DNA from: Candidatus Aenigmatarchaeota archaeon
GTDB taxonomy: Archaea; Aenigmatarchaeota; Aenigmatarchaeia; QMZP01
Assembly (NCBI GenBank): GCA_016185435.1
Contig: JACPNN010000015.1
Span: forward strand, 62,001-126,000
Direction of reading: 5' to 3'
DNA: 64,000 nt
The notes beneath the pieces are model-generated. The model was not told the origin of the DNA, searched no databases, and saw only the letters and a list, made by a program, of their open reading frames with translations. Below are positions 1-8,610 of this stretch, piece by piece; within the stretch, counting starts at the first letter, position 1, and each line of letters starts with the position of its first letter. Made by a program: the position numbers and the translations under genes.

Positions 1-63
1 CATGCACGTCATTGCGGAACCGGTAAGCTCCTTCAGTTTCCTTGTGCACTTGGGACATTTCAT
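1..63 (-). CDS. N-terminus of a zinc-ribbon protein (cut by window edge)
   Basis: Reading leftward from the ATG at 63-61, the frame stays open to the window edge. It encodes about 21 residues with a CPKC knuckle at residues 3-6, followed by basic residues. A Cys-x2-Cys directly after the start is typical of the small zinc-ribbon proteins common in archaea. The second knuckle would lie outside the window. The function cannot be named. Confidence 0.5.
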   Translation of the reverse strand, partial: MKCPKCTRKLKELTGSAMTCM

Positions 64-110
64 AGATTTCCCCCTTACTTCCTTATCAATCCCCCCACAG
101 CTAATCCTTC

Positions 111-530
111 TCATCTATTGTCTCTTATAATGCTCTTCCTCTCAGCGACAGCAGGGTCATAGGCCGGCACAAAAAGGGTGCGGGGGAAGCCCCTGCCAAC
201 AAGGTATTCCCTGAACCTGAGGGATTCGTCCCTTGTCATGTGAAGCTGGAGGGTGTTCCACTGTTTGTTGTATATTTCGAAAACTGTCCTGTCGTCCTTG
301 TACAGTGTCACATCAGTATACTCGCCCTGCTTGACCCTCTTGATGAGTTCGAACATCCTCTCCTGATTCAGCCTTTTTCTGGCCTCCTTTTCCGCAGGGT
401 TCAGGGGAAAGGTATAGAGATTGCAGAACATGCAGAGGTGCTCGAGCATTTCCCCTATGGCCACGTTCTCCTTTCCCTTGAGGTTTTTCTCGAAGAAGAA
501 CCTGTCGGGCAGGAAGGTTTCGACGGGCAT
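111..530 (-). CDS. Hypothetical protein, 139 aa
   Basis: An intact frame with host-like codon use and no family I recognise. It is soluble and mixed alpha/beta in character, with a charged middle (about residues 45-75) and no signal peptide or membrane segment. An AT-rich TATA-like sequence lies directly before this ATG (about 531-540). Archaeal transcription would then begin inside the frame, so the true start may be a later Met, for example at residue 28. It follows the HicB-like gene on the same strand with a gap of about 50 bases. Confidence 0.6.
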   Translation of the reverse strand: MPVETFLPDRFFFEKNLKGKENVAIGEMLEHLCMFCNLYTFPLNPAEKEARKRLNQERMFELIKRVKQGEYTDVTLYKDDRTVFEIYNKQWNTLQLHMTRDESLRFREYLVGRGFPRTLFVPAYDPAVAERKSIIRDNR

Positions 531-579
531 GATTATATATTGGCAAGGATGTTTATCAGCTTTTTGGGGCGTGTTTTGC

Positions 580-1002
580 TCATATTTCGTCTTCCAGCAG
601 GAGTTCTGCCTGAAGGCTTCCCATCTTCGTGACCTGCCCCTTCAATTGCTCTATGAGGCCTTCAAGACTGCTGGCTGAAATCGGCTGCAATTGAGGATGC
701 TTAAGCGTGTATTGTTCGCCTACCCTGTTGACTTTTGCGTTTACCTTAGCAGCGCCCTGCAGATTAGGGTTTATCACGGTCGTGAACGAGATTCTTATGG
801 GTGCTCCTGCAGACATATTGTATGCATTGGGCTGATCTTCCAGATAGAAATCGACAGCCTCCCTGACACTCTCTCTAAGTTCCTCATAGGTGCTGCTCTC
901 AGTGGTTATGAAGCCGTCTTTAGCGTGCACTATATAGGTGCCATCTTCATTAATCCATGCTTCCATGGCAATATAAGCAGCTTTTGTGCTTCCCTTGCTC
1001 AT
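580..1002 (-). CDS. HicB-like domain protein
   Basis: 140 aa. The N-terminal 50 residues resemble the HicB antitoxin fold: a strand ending INEDGTYIVHA, a second strand, then a helix of the type TYEELRESVREAVDFYLED. HicB proteins normally neutralise a HicA mRNA interferase, but no HicA-like double-stranded-RNA-binding frame is adjacent, so this could be an orphan or a recycled fold. The start at 1002 is chosen because a TATA-like ATTTAAAAAC lies about 25 bases upstream. A longer frame back to 1089 exists but would include that box. The C-terminal half is unassigned. Confidence 0.5.
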   Translation of the reverse strand: MSKGSTKAAYIAMEAWINEDGTYIVHAKDGFITTESSTYEELRESVREAVDFYLEDQPNAYNMSAGAPIRISFTTVINPNLQGAAKVNAKVNRVGEQYTLKHPQLQPISASSLEGLIEQLKGQVTKMGSLQAELLLEDEI

Positions 1003-1387
1003 AAGTCTGTTTGTGCCGGCAGTTTTTAAATTGATATACAAGCTTTCCCAATAAACAATCATAGGCTGGCTGTTCGCAGAAGTGTACAACTACAAGCTGG
1101 CCAAGTTTAAGTGAGGCTCCTGCATCGCATTTTGCTTTTGCCGGCCTTGAAAGCCGGGTGTTTTTGTTAGACGATAATACATTTCACTCGGCTGCCCTTC
1201 TATGAGAGCCCTGGCCCAGGGATATCTCGACCTGCCGTTTGAAGAACAAATCACTTCCTCAGAGCCACTCTTTTCATGAAGGGATATTTTGAACAGTTAT
1301 CAGCCTATCCTCTCCCACCTGCCCTTCAGCCCCTTTGTAATATCCGGCACATTCTTTCTTTTTATAAGCACAATCCAAAAATAGACT
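1003..1387. other. Intergenic gap with one promoter
   Basis: I see no supported gene. Near the right end a TATA box (TTTATAAG, 1361-1368) lies about 25 bases before the ATG at 1388, so the nucleotidyltransferase that follows is probably translated from a leaderless transcript. Confidence 0.5.
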
Positions 1388-1792
1388 ATGGGACAGATGA
1401 GGATGAAGATTCTTGGAGTGCTGAAGAAGGCAGGCAGTTTTGGCAGGCTGAAGTTTGCCTGCATCTACGGCTCTGCCGCGGAAGGAAAGGCAGGCAGGCT
1501 TTCTGACATAGATGTCTGCCTTTACTACGACATTAAGAAGGAGGACAGGCTAAGGAAGCTGCTTTACACGATAAGAGGCATGATGCCTGGGAAGTATGAT
1601 GTTCAGCTTTTCCAGATGCTGCCGGTTGTTGTGAGGAAGGAGGTCTTCAGGGGCAAATTCATATACTGCGCAGACAAGGGCCTCGTGTACGACCTCGCCT
1701 TCAGGACATTCAAGGAGTATGACGATTTCGAGCCAAGATACAAATTCAACGTGATGAACACAAGGCTGAAGCCTCACAGGGTTCTGCTATGA
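1388..1792 (+). CDS. MntA-type nucleotidyltransferase antitoxin
   Basis: 134 aa. Residues about 25-48 carry the minimal nucleotidyltransferase signature YGSAAEGKAGRLSDIDVCLY, with the GS pair and the catalytic Asp-x-Asp. In the MntA/HepT family this enzyme modifies the HEPN toxin HepT near its active site and silences it (family knowledge). The stop overlaps the ATG of the downstream hepT remnant (ATGA at 1789-1792), the usual arrangement. The antitoxin looks intact while its toxin partner is broken, so it may now act alone or be decaying. Confidence 0.75.
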   Translation: MGQMRMKILGVLKKAGSFGRLKFACIYGSAAEGKAGRLSDIDVCLYYDIKKEDRLRKLLYTIRGMMPGKYDVQLFQMLPVVVRKEVFRGKFIYCADKGLVYDLAFRTFKEYDDFEPRYKFNVMNTRLKPHRVLL

Positions 1793-2062
1793 CATACAGG
1801 GAAAGGATGCTTTCAAAGTTGCAGGAGGCACCCGGTTCCAAAGGAAGAGGCTGACATCTTCAGGGAGCTTGAGAATCACAAGATAATCAGCAGGGCGATA
1901 GTGGCCATTATTGTCCGGATGAGGGGCTTCAGGAACTTTCTTGTCCACAGGTACGGCAGCATAGATGACAGGAAGGCCTATAAAGACATAAAGGAAGGGC
2001 TGAAGGATTTCGAGAAGGTCTTCAAGGCATTTGAAGATGCGATAGAAAGAAGTCGCAAATGA
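1789..2062 (+). pseudogene. Degenerate HepT (HEPN/DUF86) toxin
   Basis: The ATG at 1789 opens a frame that begins like HepT (TYRERMLSKLQE) but reaches a stop at about residue 22. One frame over, coding resumes and runs to 2062. This second part contains RNFLVHRY, the R-x4-H-x-Y motif of the HEPN ribonuclease active site, and a helical C-terminus. Together the two parts total about 90 codons, against about 130-145 in intact DUF86 proteins. About 50 central residues as well as the frame therefore seem to be lost. Most likely an inactivated toxin. Confidence 0.65.
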
Positions 2063-2132
2063 AGTGATTTTGAGAATAAAAGGCTCTGAAGGATGTATTT
2101 ATTTTTTCATTCTTAATTGATCATGGTCTTAT

Positions 2133-2693
2133 ATGAAAAATATTTGGTTTACAGGTGATACCCACTTTGGCCATAAAAACATTTTAGCATATGCTAACCG
2201 ACCTTTCAGTTCTGTGGAAGAGATGGATGAAGCGATAATAATCAACTGGAATTCGCGGGTTGAGCCTCAGGATAATGTTTACCATTTAGGGGATGTTGGG
2301 CTATGCCATCCTGACAGGTTGAGGGTTGTTTTAGAAAGACTGAATGGCAGAATATATCTCATCAGAGGCAACCATGAAAAATCGGCAGAGGCGTGCAATG
2401 AACGCTTTGAATGGATCAGGGATTATTATGAACTGAAGGTGGATGACGGTGAGGCACATCGTGGAAAACAGCTTGTAGTTCTATTTCATTACCCAATGCG
2501 GGAATGGAAGGCTTCGCATTATGGGGCATATCATCTATACGGCCATTCACATGGCAATTTACAGGATGATTCGGCATTACTTTCTTTTGACATTGGTGTA
2601 GATTGCCACCATTTTAGGCCGGTTTCATACGATGAGGTGAAGGCCGTCATGAAATGCAAAAAATGGAAACATCCTCCGCCACGTGATTTTTGA
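2133..2693 (+). CDS. Calcineurin-like metallophosphoesterase
   Basis: 186 aa. The metal-site motifs appear in the expected order: GDTHFGH (residues 8-14), HLGDVG, RGNHE, a lone His in LFHYPM, and YGHSHG. These coordinate a two-metal centre in phosphoesterases of the YfcE-like branch. Domain and length fit a single-domain cytoplasmic enzyme. The substrate cannot be read from sequence. A TATA-like stretch (ATTTATTTTT) lies about 30 bases upstream. The gene is convergent with the FBP aldolase/phosphatase gene, with 30 bases between the stops. Confidence 0.85.
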   Translation: MKNIWFTGDTHFGHKNILAYANRPFSSVEEMDEAIIINWNSRVEPQDNVYHLGDVGLCHPDRLRVVLERLNGRIYLIRGNHEKSAEACNERFEWIRDYYELKVDDGEAHRGKQLVVLFHYPMREWKASHYGAYHLYGHSHGNLQDDSALLSFDIGVDCHHFRPVSYDEVKAVMKCKKWKHPPPRDF

Positions 2694-2723
2694 GCTTATT
2701 CTCATTTAAGAGTAATGTGTCTT

Positions 2724-3818
2724 TCAAGAAATCTTCTCCCATCTCCCCTTCACCCTCTCCATGATGCCAGGCAAACTCGTGTATTCCATCTCGTTCTCGG
2801 GAAGCCTGTGCGGCTCGAAGGGCCCGTGCCTCCTCATGTAGTCGGCTACCTTGTTGGCCGTCTTCCTTGAATTGTCAAAAGCAGGGTCATCGAAGAGGTC
2901 CACGGGACCCACAAGATGGCCGTTGCCCACCTGGAAGCCGAGGGCAACAATCCTTGGCGGCCCGTCAAACCTTGTCGGATGCGCCTGAGAAAGTGAACAG
3001 GGCATCAGAGGCCCTACATGGCTCCCTCTGTTCCAGCCATGGACGAGGTGTGGGTAAGCGAAAGGCTCAAGGGCCTCTCCCTGTCCCGGGAAGCCCCTCT
3101 GAGTTCTGACTATAAGAACAGGGTCATCCTTGCCCACATATTCTCCTGCAATCAGGCTTAGTTTGTCTGTAGAGCTGGCCGCTGCTATTTCCATGTCAGG
3201 GTTTCTGAATACATGTTTTATCACGAATCTGCCGTGAGAGCCGATAAAGGCAAGGAGGTCATAAATTTCCGCCGGGCAGGAAAAATTGATTTTTTTGTTT
3301 TCGATGACATCATGGACCTCAAACGTGAATCCGGAATGGATGATAGGCTCTATCACAAGGCCTGCTGTGGTGAAAGGATCGGCAAACATCTTGTACAAAG
3401 GCAGGTTCCAGGCCCCCGGAGATGTCTTGTCGGCCGCAAAGACAATAATCGGCTCCGCCTTCCTCTCCTCGAACTCCATCTCAGCAACTCCCGGGCCCAT
3501 GCCTTTTATGTTCCCTGAGAAGGCCGTCTTGAGCATGTCCTGGCCGGCCCCATAGAGCTTGAGGCTTTTTGCTATTTCAGTGGCCTTCATGAATGTGTCA
3601 AAGGCCAGCTTATGGATATCATTATTATTGACCCCTTTCGTATGGGACATTATAAGGACAATATCATCCCCGCATGCTGTAACATGGAAATCAGTAAGGA
3701 CTTTCCCCTTGGCTTCAGAAAGGCTTCTCTCAGCCTCTTTCAGAAGATCGGGATGCACCTTGGTGTGGCCCGAATAGGAGCCCACATCGGCCTTGATGAC
3801 GGATATTGTGGTTTTCAT
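2724..3818 (-). CDS. fbp: Fructose-1,6-bisphosphate aldolase/phosphatase
   Basis: 364 aa, the normal length of the archaeal type V enzyme. It opens with the family's hallmark MKTTISVIKADVGSYSGH and keeps the acidic metal motif CGDDI, the lysine-bearing aldolase region around IIVFAADKTSPGAWN, and the conserved HLVHGWNRGSHVGPL and FDGPPR blocks. The bifunctional enzyme condenses triose phosphates and dephosphorylates the product, committing carbon to gluconeogenesis in the cytoplasm. It stands alone on the minus strand with a TATA-containing gap upstream. I see nothing irregular. Confidence 0.95.
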   Translation of the reverse strand: MKTTISVIKADVGSYSGHTKVHPDLLKEAERSLSEAKGKVLTDFHVTACGDDIVLIMSHTKGVNNNDIHKLAFDTFMKATEIAKSLKLYGAGQDMLKTAFSGNIKGMGPGVAEMEFEERKAEPIIVFAADKTSPGAWNLPLYKMFADPFTTAGLVIEPIIHSGFTFEVHDVIENKKINFSCPAEIYDLLAFIGSHGRFVIKHVFRNPDMEIAAASSTDKLSLIAGEYVGKDDPVLIVRTQRGFPGQGEALEPFAYPHLVHGWNRGSHVGPLMPCSLSQAHPTRFDGPPRIVALGFQVGNGHLVGPVDLFDDPAFDNSRKTANKVADYMRRHGPFEPHRLPENEMEYTSLPGIMERVKGRWEKIS

Positions 3819-3935
3819 GGTAGTTTATAGAATGAGGAGCAGGTTTAAAAGTCTTCCCCCACATGTTTGGGAAGCTTTTCTCACTTCCACAGGGAGGATA
3901 TTATAGTATAAAAAACTAAGCTTCCTAGTCCAAGT

Positions 3936-4100
3936 ATGATGAAAGACAAATACTACCATAAAACTCATGAGTATGATAAATCTGGCCTCTACAATCCTCA
4001 AGTTCCTTATCCTCTTCTCGGCGTAAGGGATGAAGATGATGCGCCGTCTATAATGGATGCCATAGCCTTGAAAAGCCGCCTCAAGAGCTATCAATTGTGA
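3936..4100 (+). CDS. Small hypothetical protein, 54 aa
   Basis: A short frame starting MMKDKYYHKTHEYDKSG and continuing with a plausible soluble composition and no low-complexity bias. A good TATA box (TATAAAAA, about 3907-3914) lies about 25 bases before the ATG, which fits a leaderless mRNA. The opposite strand holds a longer but poorly protein-like frame, which I discount. No family recognised. Confidence 0.45.
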   Translation: MMKDKYYHKTHEYDKSGLYNPQVPYPLLGVRDEDDAPSIMDAIALKSRLKSYQL

Positions 4101-4149
4101 ATTTACATGACTAACCTGTAAAGGCTGTTCTGCAGGAAGAGGATGCGGT

Positions 4150-4512
4150 TCATTTGCTGCCGTTTTCCTCAACCTTCACGCACCTGTTCTCCACGCACTT
4201 CACTTCCTGCTCGGTGCAAGGCTATTCGAAACATAGGGAAGCTTAGGTTTCTCAAAGGGGCAGAAATTGCTCCACTTCCTGTTCACTGCGTCCTTTATGG
4301 GTCCCTCCGCAGCCGCCGGAGTCGCATGTTATCTCCTTGAAGGCGCAGTCTGAATCAGTATTGCAGCTCCTGAGGGGCTGGCCTGCAACAAGGCCATTGA
4401 GAGGCTCATTGAGGAAAAACAGCACGCCAGAATAATTCAGCACGATCAGAATAATCAAAACCCCAAGGGCTATCAGCCCTGTTCTGGCGCCTGGAAGGGG
4501 TTTCATTTGCAT
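4150..4512 (-). pseudogene. Membrane-anchored Cys-rich protein with two frameshifts
   Basis: The N-terminus has a TM helix (residues about 10-32, rich in LIVLIIL), followed by a Cys-rich domain: SCNTDSDC, ITCDSGGCGGTHK. At about 4285 (AAAGGACGC) one extra base shifts the frame. Coding continues as DAVNRKWSNFCPFEKPK, then shifts again near 4225 to give CTEQEVKCVENRCVKVEENG and a stop at 4150-4152. The Cys spacing across the three pieces is what one expects of a single secreted Cys-rich domain, so they belong together. Either a pseudogene or two base-calling errors. Confidence 0.6.
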
Positions 4513-4607
4513 ATGGACTGAATAAGGGGGAAAGCTTAAAAAGTGTTTTTCAGGCGCGATGGGATGAACAAATGCAGATTCTTTAGCTGGCCAAGGGAAT
4601 TATTAAT

Positions 4608-6092
4608 ATGGATGTCGGGAAGCCCATAAAGGACTATTACGTCAACCTGGATGAGATATCGGCCAAAATCAGCATCCTGAGATATTCTGACGAGTTCGTT
4701 CCCACTTACAAGGTCATATTCCCTAAGATAGAGCCGGCCACAGAAGCCATGCTGGATTCCATCAGGGAGAGGCTCATAGTCGAGATTGCCATCAATGCAG
4801 AAGAGACTCTCACTCAGGAGCAGGCCGGGAAGCTGAAGGATGCGTTCTTCAAAAGGAGCCTGGAGCTGATAAAGGAAAGCTTTGGAAAGATAGACGGAAA
4901 CGATGCGAAAATACTGGCCGAGATACTCGTCAACAAATCGCTTGGCCTAGGGCCTTTGGAGATACTGCTGAAGGACGAGAATCTGGAGGAGATTGTCGTG
5001 AACAGCTCCAAGGAGCCTGTGTGGGTGTATCACAGGAAGCTCGGCTGGCTCAAGACAAACATAATGATACCTTCAGAGGCAGAGATATACAATTATGCCG
5101 CAGGCATAGGAAGAAAAATAGGGGTTCAGATAACCAATCTCAGCCCCCTCATGGACGCCTATCTGACAACTGGCGACAGGAGCAATGCCACGCTTTTCCC
5201 AATAAGCTCGAGAGGCCACACGCTCACAATAAGGCGCTTCGCAAGGAAGCCGTGGACAATAACCGATTTCATAGCCTCGCAAACCATAACGCCTGAAGCT
5301 GCTGCCTTTCTCTGGCTTGCCATCCAGTATGAGATGAATGTGCTTGTTGTGGGAGGGACTGCGAGCGGAAAGACGAGCCTGCTCAATGTCATGACAAATT
5401 TCATCCCACCCACGCACAGGATAGTGAGCATAGAGGACACAAGGGAGCTCCAGCTTCCTGATTTCCTGCACTGGGTGCCCCTGACAACCCGGGCTGCAAA
5501 CTCAGAAGGCAAGGGGCAGGTGACAATGCTGGATCTGATGGTAAACAGCCTGAGGATGAGGCCTGACAGGATTCTTGTGGGAGAGATAAGAAGGGGCAGG
5601 GAGGCTGAGGTGCTTTTTGAGGCCATCCACACAGGCCATTCTGTTTATTCCACTCTTCATGCCAATACAGCCCAGGAGGCTGTCAAGAGGCTCTCCAACC
5701 CTCCCATAGCCATACCAGTAAGCATGCTTGGGGCCCTCGACCTTGTGGCTGTCATGCACAGGGACAGGAGGAAGGAGATAAGAAGGGTGCTGGAAATAGT
5801 TGAGATTGTAGCTGGAGTAGAGGATAATGTGACAGAGCTGAACCCTGTTTTCAGGTGGATACCCTCTACCGACGAGGTGATAGCCCTGAACAAGTCTTCC
5901 AGGGTTCTGGACCAGCTCAAGCTGTATGCGGGCATGGAGCATGGCGACTTCCTGAAGGACCAGAAGCAGAAGGTTTCCATCCTGAACTGGATGAAACAGA
6001 AGAGCATGACTGACATAAATGCTGTCGGGAGGCTTGTGTCAGAGTACTACATGGAACCTGAATCTGTGATGGCAAAGGTAGGGATGAAATAG
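4608..6092 (+). CDS. Type II/IV secretion or pilus assembly ATPase (TadA/VirB11 family)
   Basis: 494 aa. The N-terminal half is the two-layer domain typical of archaeal secretion ATPases. The C-terminal motor has Walker A GGTASGKTS (about residues 247-255), the Asp box SIEDTRELQ, Walker B RILVGEIRRGRE, and the His box STLHANTAQEA. These hexameric ATPases power type IV-like pilin assembly at the cytoplasmic membrane. No TadC/FlaJ-like membrane platform gene is adjacent, which is odd because they are usually paired. Pilin-like proteins lie 20 kb away (25.4-28.9 kb) and could be substrates. A TATA-like GCTTAAAAAG lies upstream of the start. Confidence 0.9.
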   Translation: MDVGKPIKDYYVNLDEISAKISILRYSDEFVPTYKVIFPKIEPATEAMLDSIRERLIVEIAINAEETLTQEQAGKLKDAFFKRSLELIKESFGKIDGNDAKILAEILVNKSLGLGPLEILLKDENLEEIVVNSSKEPVWVYHRKLGWLKTNIMIPSEAEIYNYAAGIGRKIGVQITNLSPLMDAYLTTGDRSNATLFPISSRGHTLTIRRFARKPWTITDFIASQTITPEAAAFLWLAIQYEMNVLVVGGTASGKTSLLNVMTNFIPPTHRIVSIEDTRELQLPDFLHWVPLTTRAANSEGKGQVTMLDLMVNSLRMRPDRILVGEIRRGREAEVLFEAIHTGHSVYSTLHANTAQEAVKRLSNPPIAIPVSMLGALDLVAVMHRDRRKEIRRVLEIVEIVAGVEDNVTELNPVFRWIPSTDEVIALNKSSRVLDQLKLYAGMEHGDFLKDQKQKVSILNWMKQKSMTDINAVGRLVSEYYMEPESVMAKVGMK

Positions 6093-6155
6093 CGTGCTGA
6101 ATTTTCACAGCTGAAGGCAGACTTGCTTATAACATATGCCTGGCTTAATAATCAT

Positions 6156-6461
6156 ATGGACAGGCAGCAGCTGCTATTGAGGGCCGTGAAGGACTATAAC
6201 GGCTTTGCTTCTAATGAGTCAAGGGTGCACCTGATCCATGAGAAGGGCAGCTATATAACTGTCGAGGTCAGAATGAAAGAATCTAGCCTGAAGAAGGGAA
6301 AGGAGATTTCAGACCTCCTCCTTGAGAGCCTCTATGAGCTGAAGATGATCCTTGAGAGGAGCATAGAGATGCCGATTTCAATTGAAAGGGTGAGAAGAAT
6401 AGATGGAAAAAGCTACCTTGCGACGTTCTTCTCCAAGAGGAGGAATGTGCTGGGGCACTGA
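6156..6461 (+). CDS. Hypothetical protein, 101 aa
   Basis: Small alpha/beta protein with charged helices (KKGKEISDLLLESLYELKM). The start at 6156 (MDRQQLLLRAVKDY) is preferred over 6123 because TTATAA (about 6127-6132) lies about 25 bases before it. It follows the secretion ATPase by 63 bases on the same strand but appears to have its own promoter. No family recognised. Confidence 0.6.
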   Translation: MDRQQLLLRAVKDYNGFASNESRVHLIHEKGSYITVEVRMKESSLKKGKEISDLLLESLYELKMILERSIEMPISIERVRRIDGKSYLATFFSKRRNVLGH

Positions 6462-6596
6462 AGCCTATTCAAAGAGATGAAGATGAAATGGCTGCGTCAT
6501 AGGCATCTCCGAGGTCAGATTTATATTTAGGCCCAGAAAGAAAGTACAGCTTATGAGGATGAAATATGCTGAAATGGGGGGAACCTCAAAAAGTTT

Positions 6597-6815
6597 TTGA
6601 GGAAGAAGAAATATGTCAGGGCATCTTATCTTTTCAGCTCCATGGCAGAGAGAGAAGGAAGCCAACTTAGCGATATAGATATAGCAGCCTTTATAGATGA
6701 CAAGCTTGGAAGAGCAGAAAGGAACAGAAGAAAGATTTTACTCATAAGTGCAATATCTTCTATTCTGAAAACCGATAGAATAGACCTTGTAATATATAAA
6801 GTTAACGATTGGTAA
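6597..6815 (+). pseudogene. Truncated MNT nucleotidyltransferase
   Basis: A 72-residue fragment with a recognisable signature, YLFSSMAEREGSQLSDIDIA. The usual GS is SS and the Asp-x-Asp is present. It stops at DLVIYKVNDW, where intact relatives run another 20-30 residues. The last 27 bases of the frame lie inside a 31-bp sequence (6789-6819) that is repeated exactly at the promoter of another nucleotidyltransferase gene (10459-10489). The truncation point is therefore probably a recombination junction. The 5' part may also be disturbed, because no clear start precedes the signature. Confidence 0.55.
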
Positions 6816-6819
6816 CTTT
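6789..6819. repeat. 31-bp direct repeat, left copy
   Basis: Identical to 10459-10489, with 3670 bp between copies. The core GTTAACGATTGGTAAC is an imperfect palindrome (12 of 16 positions symmetric) next to TATATAAA. In the right copy this is the promoter and probable operator of a HEPN/nucleotidyltransferase module. Here it overlaps the end of a truncated nucleotidyltransferase gene. Confidence 0.8.
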
Positions 6820-6847
6820 AGCTTAAAATCAAGTACAAGATTACAAT

Positions 6848-6982
6848 CTAATAAATAATCTGGACTTCCCAATCCCAAACAAAAACGGGTCGGTGTCTGT
6901 TATCAGTATCAAGCGACCATATAGCCACACCGCCGCTGACAGAAATGGGTTGTTTGATTTCTGGGCTATTTTGTTGTTTCAC
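6848..6982 (-). CDS. Possible small protein, 44 aa
   Basis: Starts with GTG 20 bases downstream of the lipoprotein stop, on the same strand. The translation (SPEIKQPISVSGGVAIWSLD and on) looks protein-like, but there is no ribosome-binding site and no recognised family. If real it is co-transcribed with the lipoprotein gene. Confidence 0.25.
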   Translation of the reverse strand: MKQQNSPEIKQPISVSGGVAIWSLDTDNRHRPVFVWDWEVQIIY

Positions 6983-7002
6983 TATAACCCAAATGATAAT
7001 AA

Positions 7003-7536
7003 TTAATCAAAGCGAAAAGTTGAAAATACACTTTCATTAATAGGTATATCCTTTGAAATAACCGTTTTTTGATAGAAATCTTCCTTCTCGTAAGGTATCA
7101 TTTTAAAAAACATGCTAGTTTTTGCCCTATACCGAACCCTTATGTCATATGAATAGAAATCAGATTCTAATCTGAGTGGATTATCTTTCAATATGTATGA
7201 AAGAGGGATTTGGATAAATACAATGGAAATGTTCTTCGTCTCAAGCGGAAATATTTTTGTTTCTGTAGTGCCACCATAAATGGTTGAATCTTTACCGTCT
7301 TTTCCTTTAGCGGTAATAGTAGCTTCCAATATCTCAACATCAATTTCTTCCTGTCGCGTATTTGTTATTGGAATGTTAATTGAAGTATCAATTTTCATTT
7401 CAATTTCATTGGGCAAGATATTGTAAGGTTTGCTAATGCTCACATCTGGGCTACCAATAATAGGCTGGGTTGTATCTATACAACCTGAAAAAAAGATAAT
7501 AAGTGCGATGTTAATCGGAATTGTTAAACTACGCAT
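7003..7536 (-). CDS. Putative lipoprotein, 177 aa
   Basis: N-terminal signal with a hydrophobic stretch (LTIPINIALIIFFSGC) ending in a lipobox-like FSGC at about residues 16-19, so export and lipid anchoring are likely. The mature part is beta-rich (NIPITNTRQEEIDVEILEA), of the kind seen in Ig-like or LEA14-like extracellular domains. Codon use is distinctly AT-rich (AAT, ATT, AAA), unlike the AGG/GAG/ATC bias of the flanking core genes. The gene is divergent from the next one and seems part of an acquired surface-protein island. Confidence 0.65.
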   Translation of the reverse strand: MRSLTIPINIALIIFFSGCIDTTQPIIGSPDVSISKPYNILPNEIEMKIDTSINIPITNTRQEEIDVEILEATITAKGKDGKDSTIYGGTTETKIFPLETKNISIVFIQIPLSYILKDNPLRLESDFYSYDIRVRYRAKTSMFFKMIPYEKEDFYQKTVISKDIPINESVFSTFRFD

Positions 7537-7612
7537 AGAACTTCACCACAACACCATGAATAAAAGCTTATAAGCCATGCCATTAATAATTGCATATAAT
7601 TTGGTGACTTAA

Positions 7613-8599
7613 ATGAGAATATATCAAGCAAGCATTGTTTTTCTGGGTCTTATTATTTTCATAAGTCCTCTTGTTTCAGCAGTCCCTCCTTTTACGACCA
7701 AATTTGACAAAGCGAGTTATAGGCCTGGGGATGATGGAGTTTTAACAGTTACAGTGAACAATAATGAAGGAAATGATGAGAGAAACTATGAATTCTGTCT
7801 CTCAACGAGTAGCTCATACTTTCAAACAAGTTGTGGTTTAATAGATTATCTTAGAAGTGGAGAAAGAGGTAACACTGAAATAAGTTTTTCTATCAGCAAT
7901 GATGCCCCATCACCTAACAGCTATTCAGGGATAGTCACAATGACTTACGAGTATAAGGTCTTACTCTGGCTAAAAGACAAAGGTACACAGACTGTATATA
8001 TACCCATTTCAGGTATATCATACAAAGATGAAGCAAATCAAAAGCTTTCCCAATTACCCTCTTTGATATCTTCAGCTGAAAATACTATAAGAGACGCACA
8101 AGGTGCTATTTCTACTGCAGAAAGTGCCATAAAAAGTGCAGGAGCAGTAAATGCCAATGTTAATAATGCCAACAATTACCTTTCATCAGCAACCTCATCA
8201 TTGTCAAATGCACAACAATACCTCAGTTCATCTCAAAATTCACAGTCGAGTGCTCAGGCAAATTTCAATGTCAACGCATACAAGAAAGCACTCAATCTTA
8301 TATCGGATGCTACTATTAGTTCCGAAAATGCAAAATCGTATGCAAATTCAGCATATAGTAGCGCACTTCAAGCTAAATCAGCTGCTGACGATGCCAAGGT
8401 TGAAGCTGAAAGACCTAATGTTGGAGGTGCTGCTCCTTATGTTCCACCTACTTCCTATGGAGGAGGAGACAATTCTGCACTATGGCTAATCATTTTCATA
8501 ATTGCTATTGGTGGAGTAATCTGGTATCTAAAGTTCAAAAGAAAAGCAGCAGTCACAAAAGAAACTAAGGAAACTAAGATTGCGCATAAGAAAAAGTAA
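7613..8599 (+). CDS. Secreted coiled-coil surface protein with C-terminal membrane anchor
   Basis: 328 aa. A signal peptide (IVFLGLIIFISPLVSA) is followed by a beta-sandwich-like domain (about 25-130) with two Cys, then an Ala/Ser/Asn-rich helical region (about 145-265, repeats of SAENTIRDAQ type), a Pro/Gly linker, and a TM helix (LIIFIIAIGGVIWYL) with a basic tail inside. The topology fits a stalk protein anchored at its C-terminus. It is 11 bases upstream of the PH-domain gene, probably an operon. Base composition is AT-rich like its neighbours. Confidence 0.7.
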   Translation: MRIYQASIVFLGLIIFISPLVSAVPPFTTKFDKASYRPGDDGVLTVTVNNNEGNDERNYEFCLSTSSSYFQTSCGLIDYLRSGERGNTEISFSISNDAPSPNSYSGIVTMTYEYKVLLWLKDKGTQTVYIPISGISYKDEANQKLSQLPSLISSAENTIRDAQGAISTAESAIKSAGAVNANVNNANNYLSSATSSLSNAQQYLSSSQNSQSSAQANFNVNAYKKALNLISDATISSENAKSYANSAYSSALQAKSAADDAKVEAERPNVGGAAPYVPPTSYGGGDNSALWLIIFIIAIGGVIWYLKFKRKAAVTKETKETKIAHKKK

Positions 8600-8610
8600 G
8601 GGGAAATAAA

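Noticed and set aside
3825-4172. 115-aa minus-strand protein
   Set aside because: The translation is not protein-like and overlaps the better-supported 54-aa gene and the Cys-rich pseudogene.
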